From NCBI GenBank assembly GCA_903813345.2, contig CAIIXF020000003.1, positions 1,105,621-1,169,620 of the forward strand: a DNA stretch of 64,000 nucleotides, given 5' to 3'. Positions 63,955 to 64,000 of this stretch are shown here, one piece after another. The stretch is from Owenia fusiformis (taxonomy: Eukaryota; Annelida; Polychaeta; Sabellida; Oweniidae). The position numbers and the translations under genes are program-made. Below the pieces are notes generated by a model, which made no database searches, was not told where the DNA came from, and worked only from the letters and a program-made list of their open reading frames with translations. Numbering within the stretch: position 1 is the first letter of the stretch; each line of letters starts with the position of its first letter.

Positions 63955-64000
63955 AAATGGTACCCTGCGTGCAGAGTCTAGTTATAAACTAGGAAGCTCT
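63955..64000 (+). repeat. Dispersed repeat also at 8272-8328, cut by window end
   Basis: GTACCCTGCGTGCAGAGTCT, TATAAACTAG and GAAGCTCT parallel the copy at 8272. It continues outside the window. Confidence 0.5.

Overview
The window is AT-rich, intron-bearing, gene-poor eukaryotic DNA crowded with transposable elements. C2H2 zinc-finger arrays, a piggyBac transposase, a Helitron-like element, hAT and SGNH/gag-like retroelement debris, and many short TIR elements point to a marine invertebrate. A lophotrochozoan, perhaps a bivalve mollusc, is my best guess; this is an inference from style, since no diagnostic host gene is present. No bacterial or organellar genes are seen. There is one 500-base assembly gap (11501-12000).

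Layout. 1-11 kb: the 3' end of a transposon-type gene, then mostly non-coding DNA with small TIR elements, a perfect-looking 446-bp tandem duplication and two CpG-rich islands built on GATCGGC words. 11-14 kb: a coding scrap, the gap, and a 54-bp satellite of two monomer types. 15.5-40.6 kb: a giant imperfect inverted duplication. Each arm carries one C2H2 zinc-finger gene (18007-19608 minus, 14 fingers; 30336-32330 plus, 19 fingers), its promoter-proximal sequence, a tail of decayed fingers and the same flanking repeat. Between the arms lie two related TIR elements, a 1.8-kb palindrome, a tRNA-like sequence and a Helitron-like element. The right arm is longer because it was hit by several elements. 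The most striking is a 5180-bp foldback-type element whose two arms hold about 7 and 13 copies of a ~182-bp monomer in opposite orientation; the left arm preserves its empty insertion site.

40-53 kb: more palindromic elements (one holding a decayed unknown coding segment), GT-rich degenerate repeat, a pogo-like MITE, a Mutator-like element with a 9-bp target duplication, and a broken hAT-type transposase gene cut by a second copy of that Mutator-like end. 53-57 kb: a complete piggyBac element (2643 bp, TTAA duplications, matching ends, intact 601-aa transposase with all catalytic aspartates) sitting in a minisatellite that contains TTAA in most monomers. 57-59 kb: minus-strand retroelement pseudogenes, one gag-like and one SGNH-hydrolase-like. 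59.8-61.2 kb: a 537-bp direct duplication carrying a conserved 72-codon frame. 61.2-64 kb: no gene recognised, one TTAA-flanked MITE.

The only frames I regard as plausibly functional proteins are the two zinc-finger proteins and the piggyBac transposase. The zinc-finger proteins share an N-terminal region rich in SUMO-acceptor-like motifs and are probably nuclear DNA-binding regulators; a role against the surrounding transposons is possible but is inference only.
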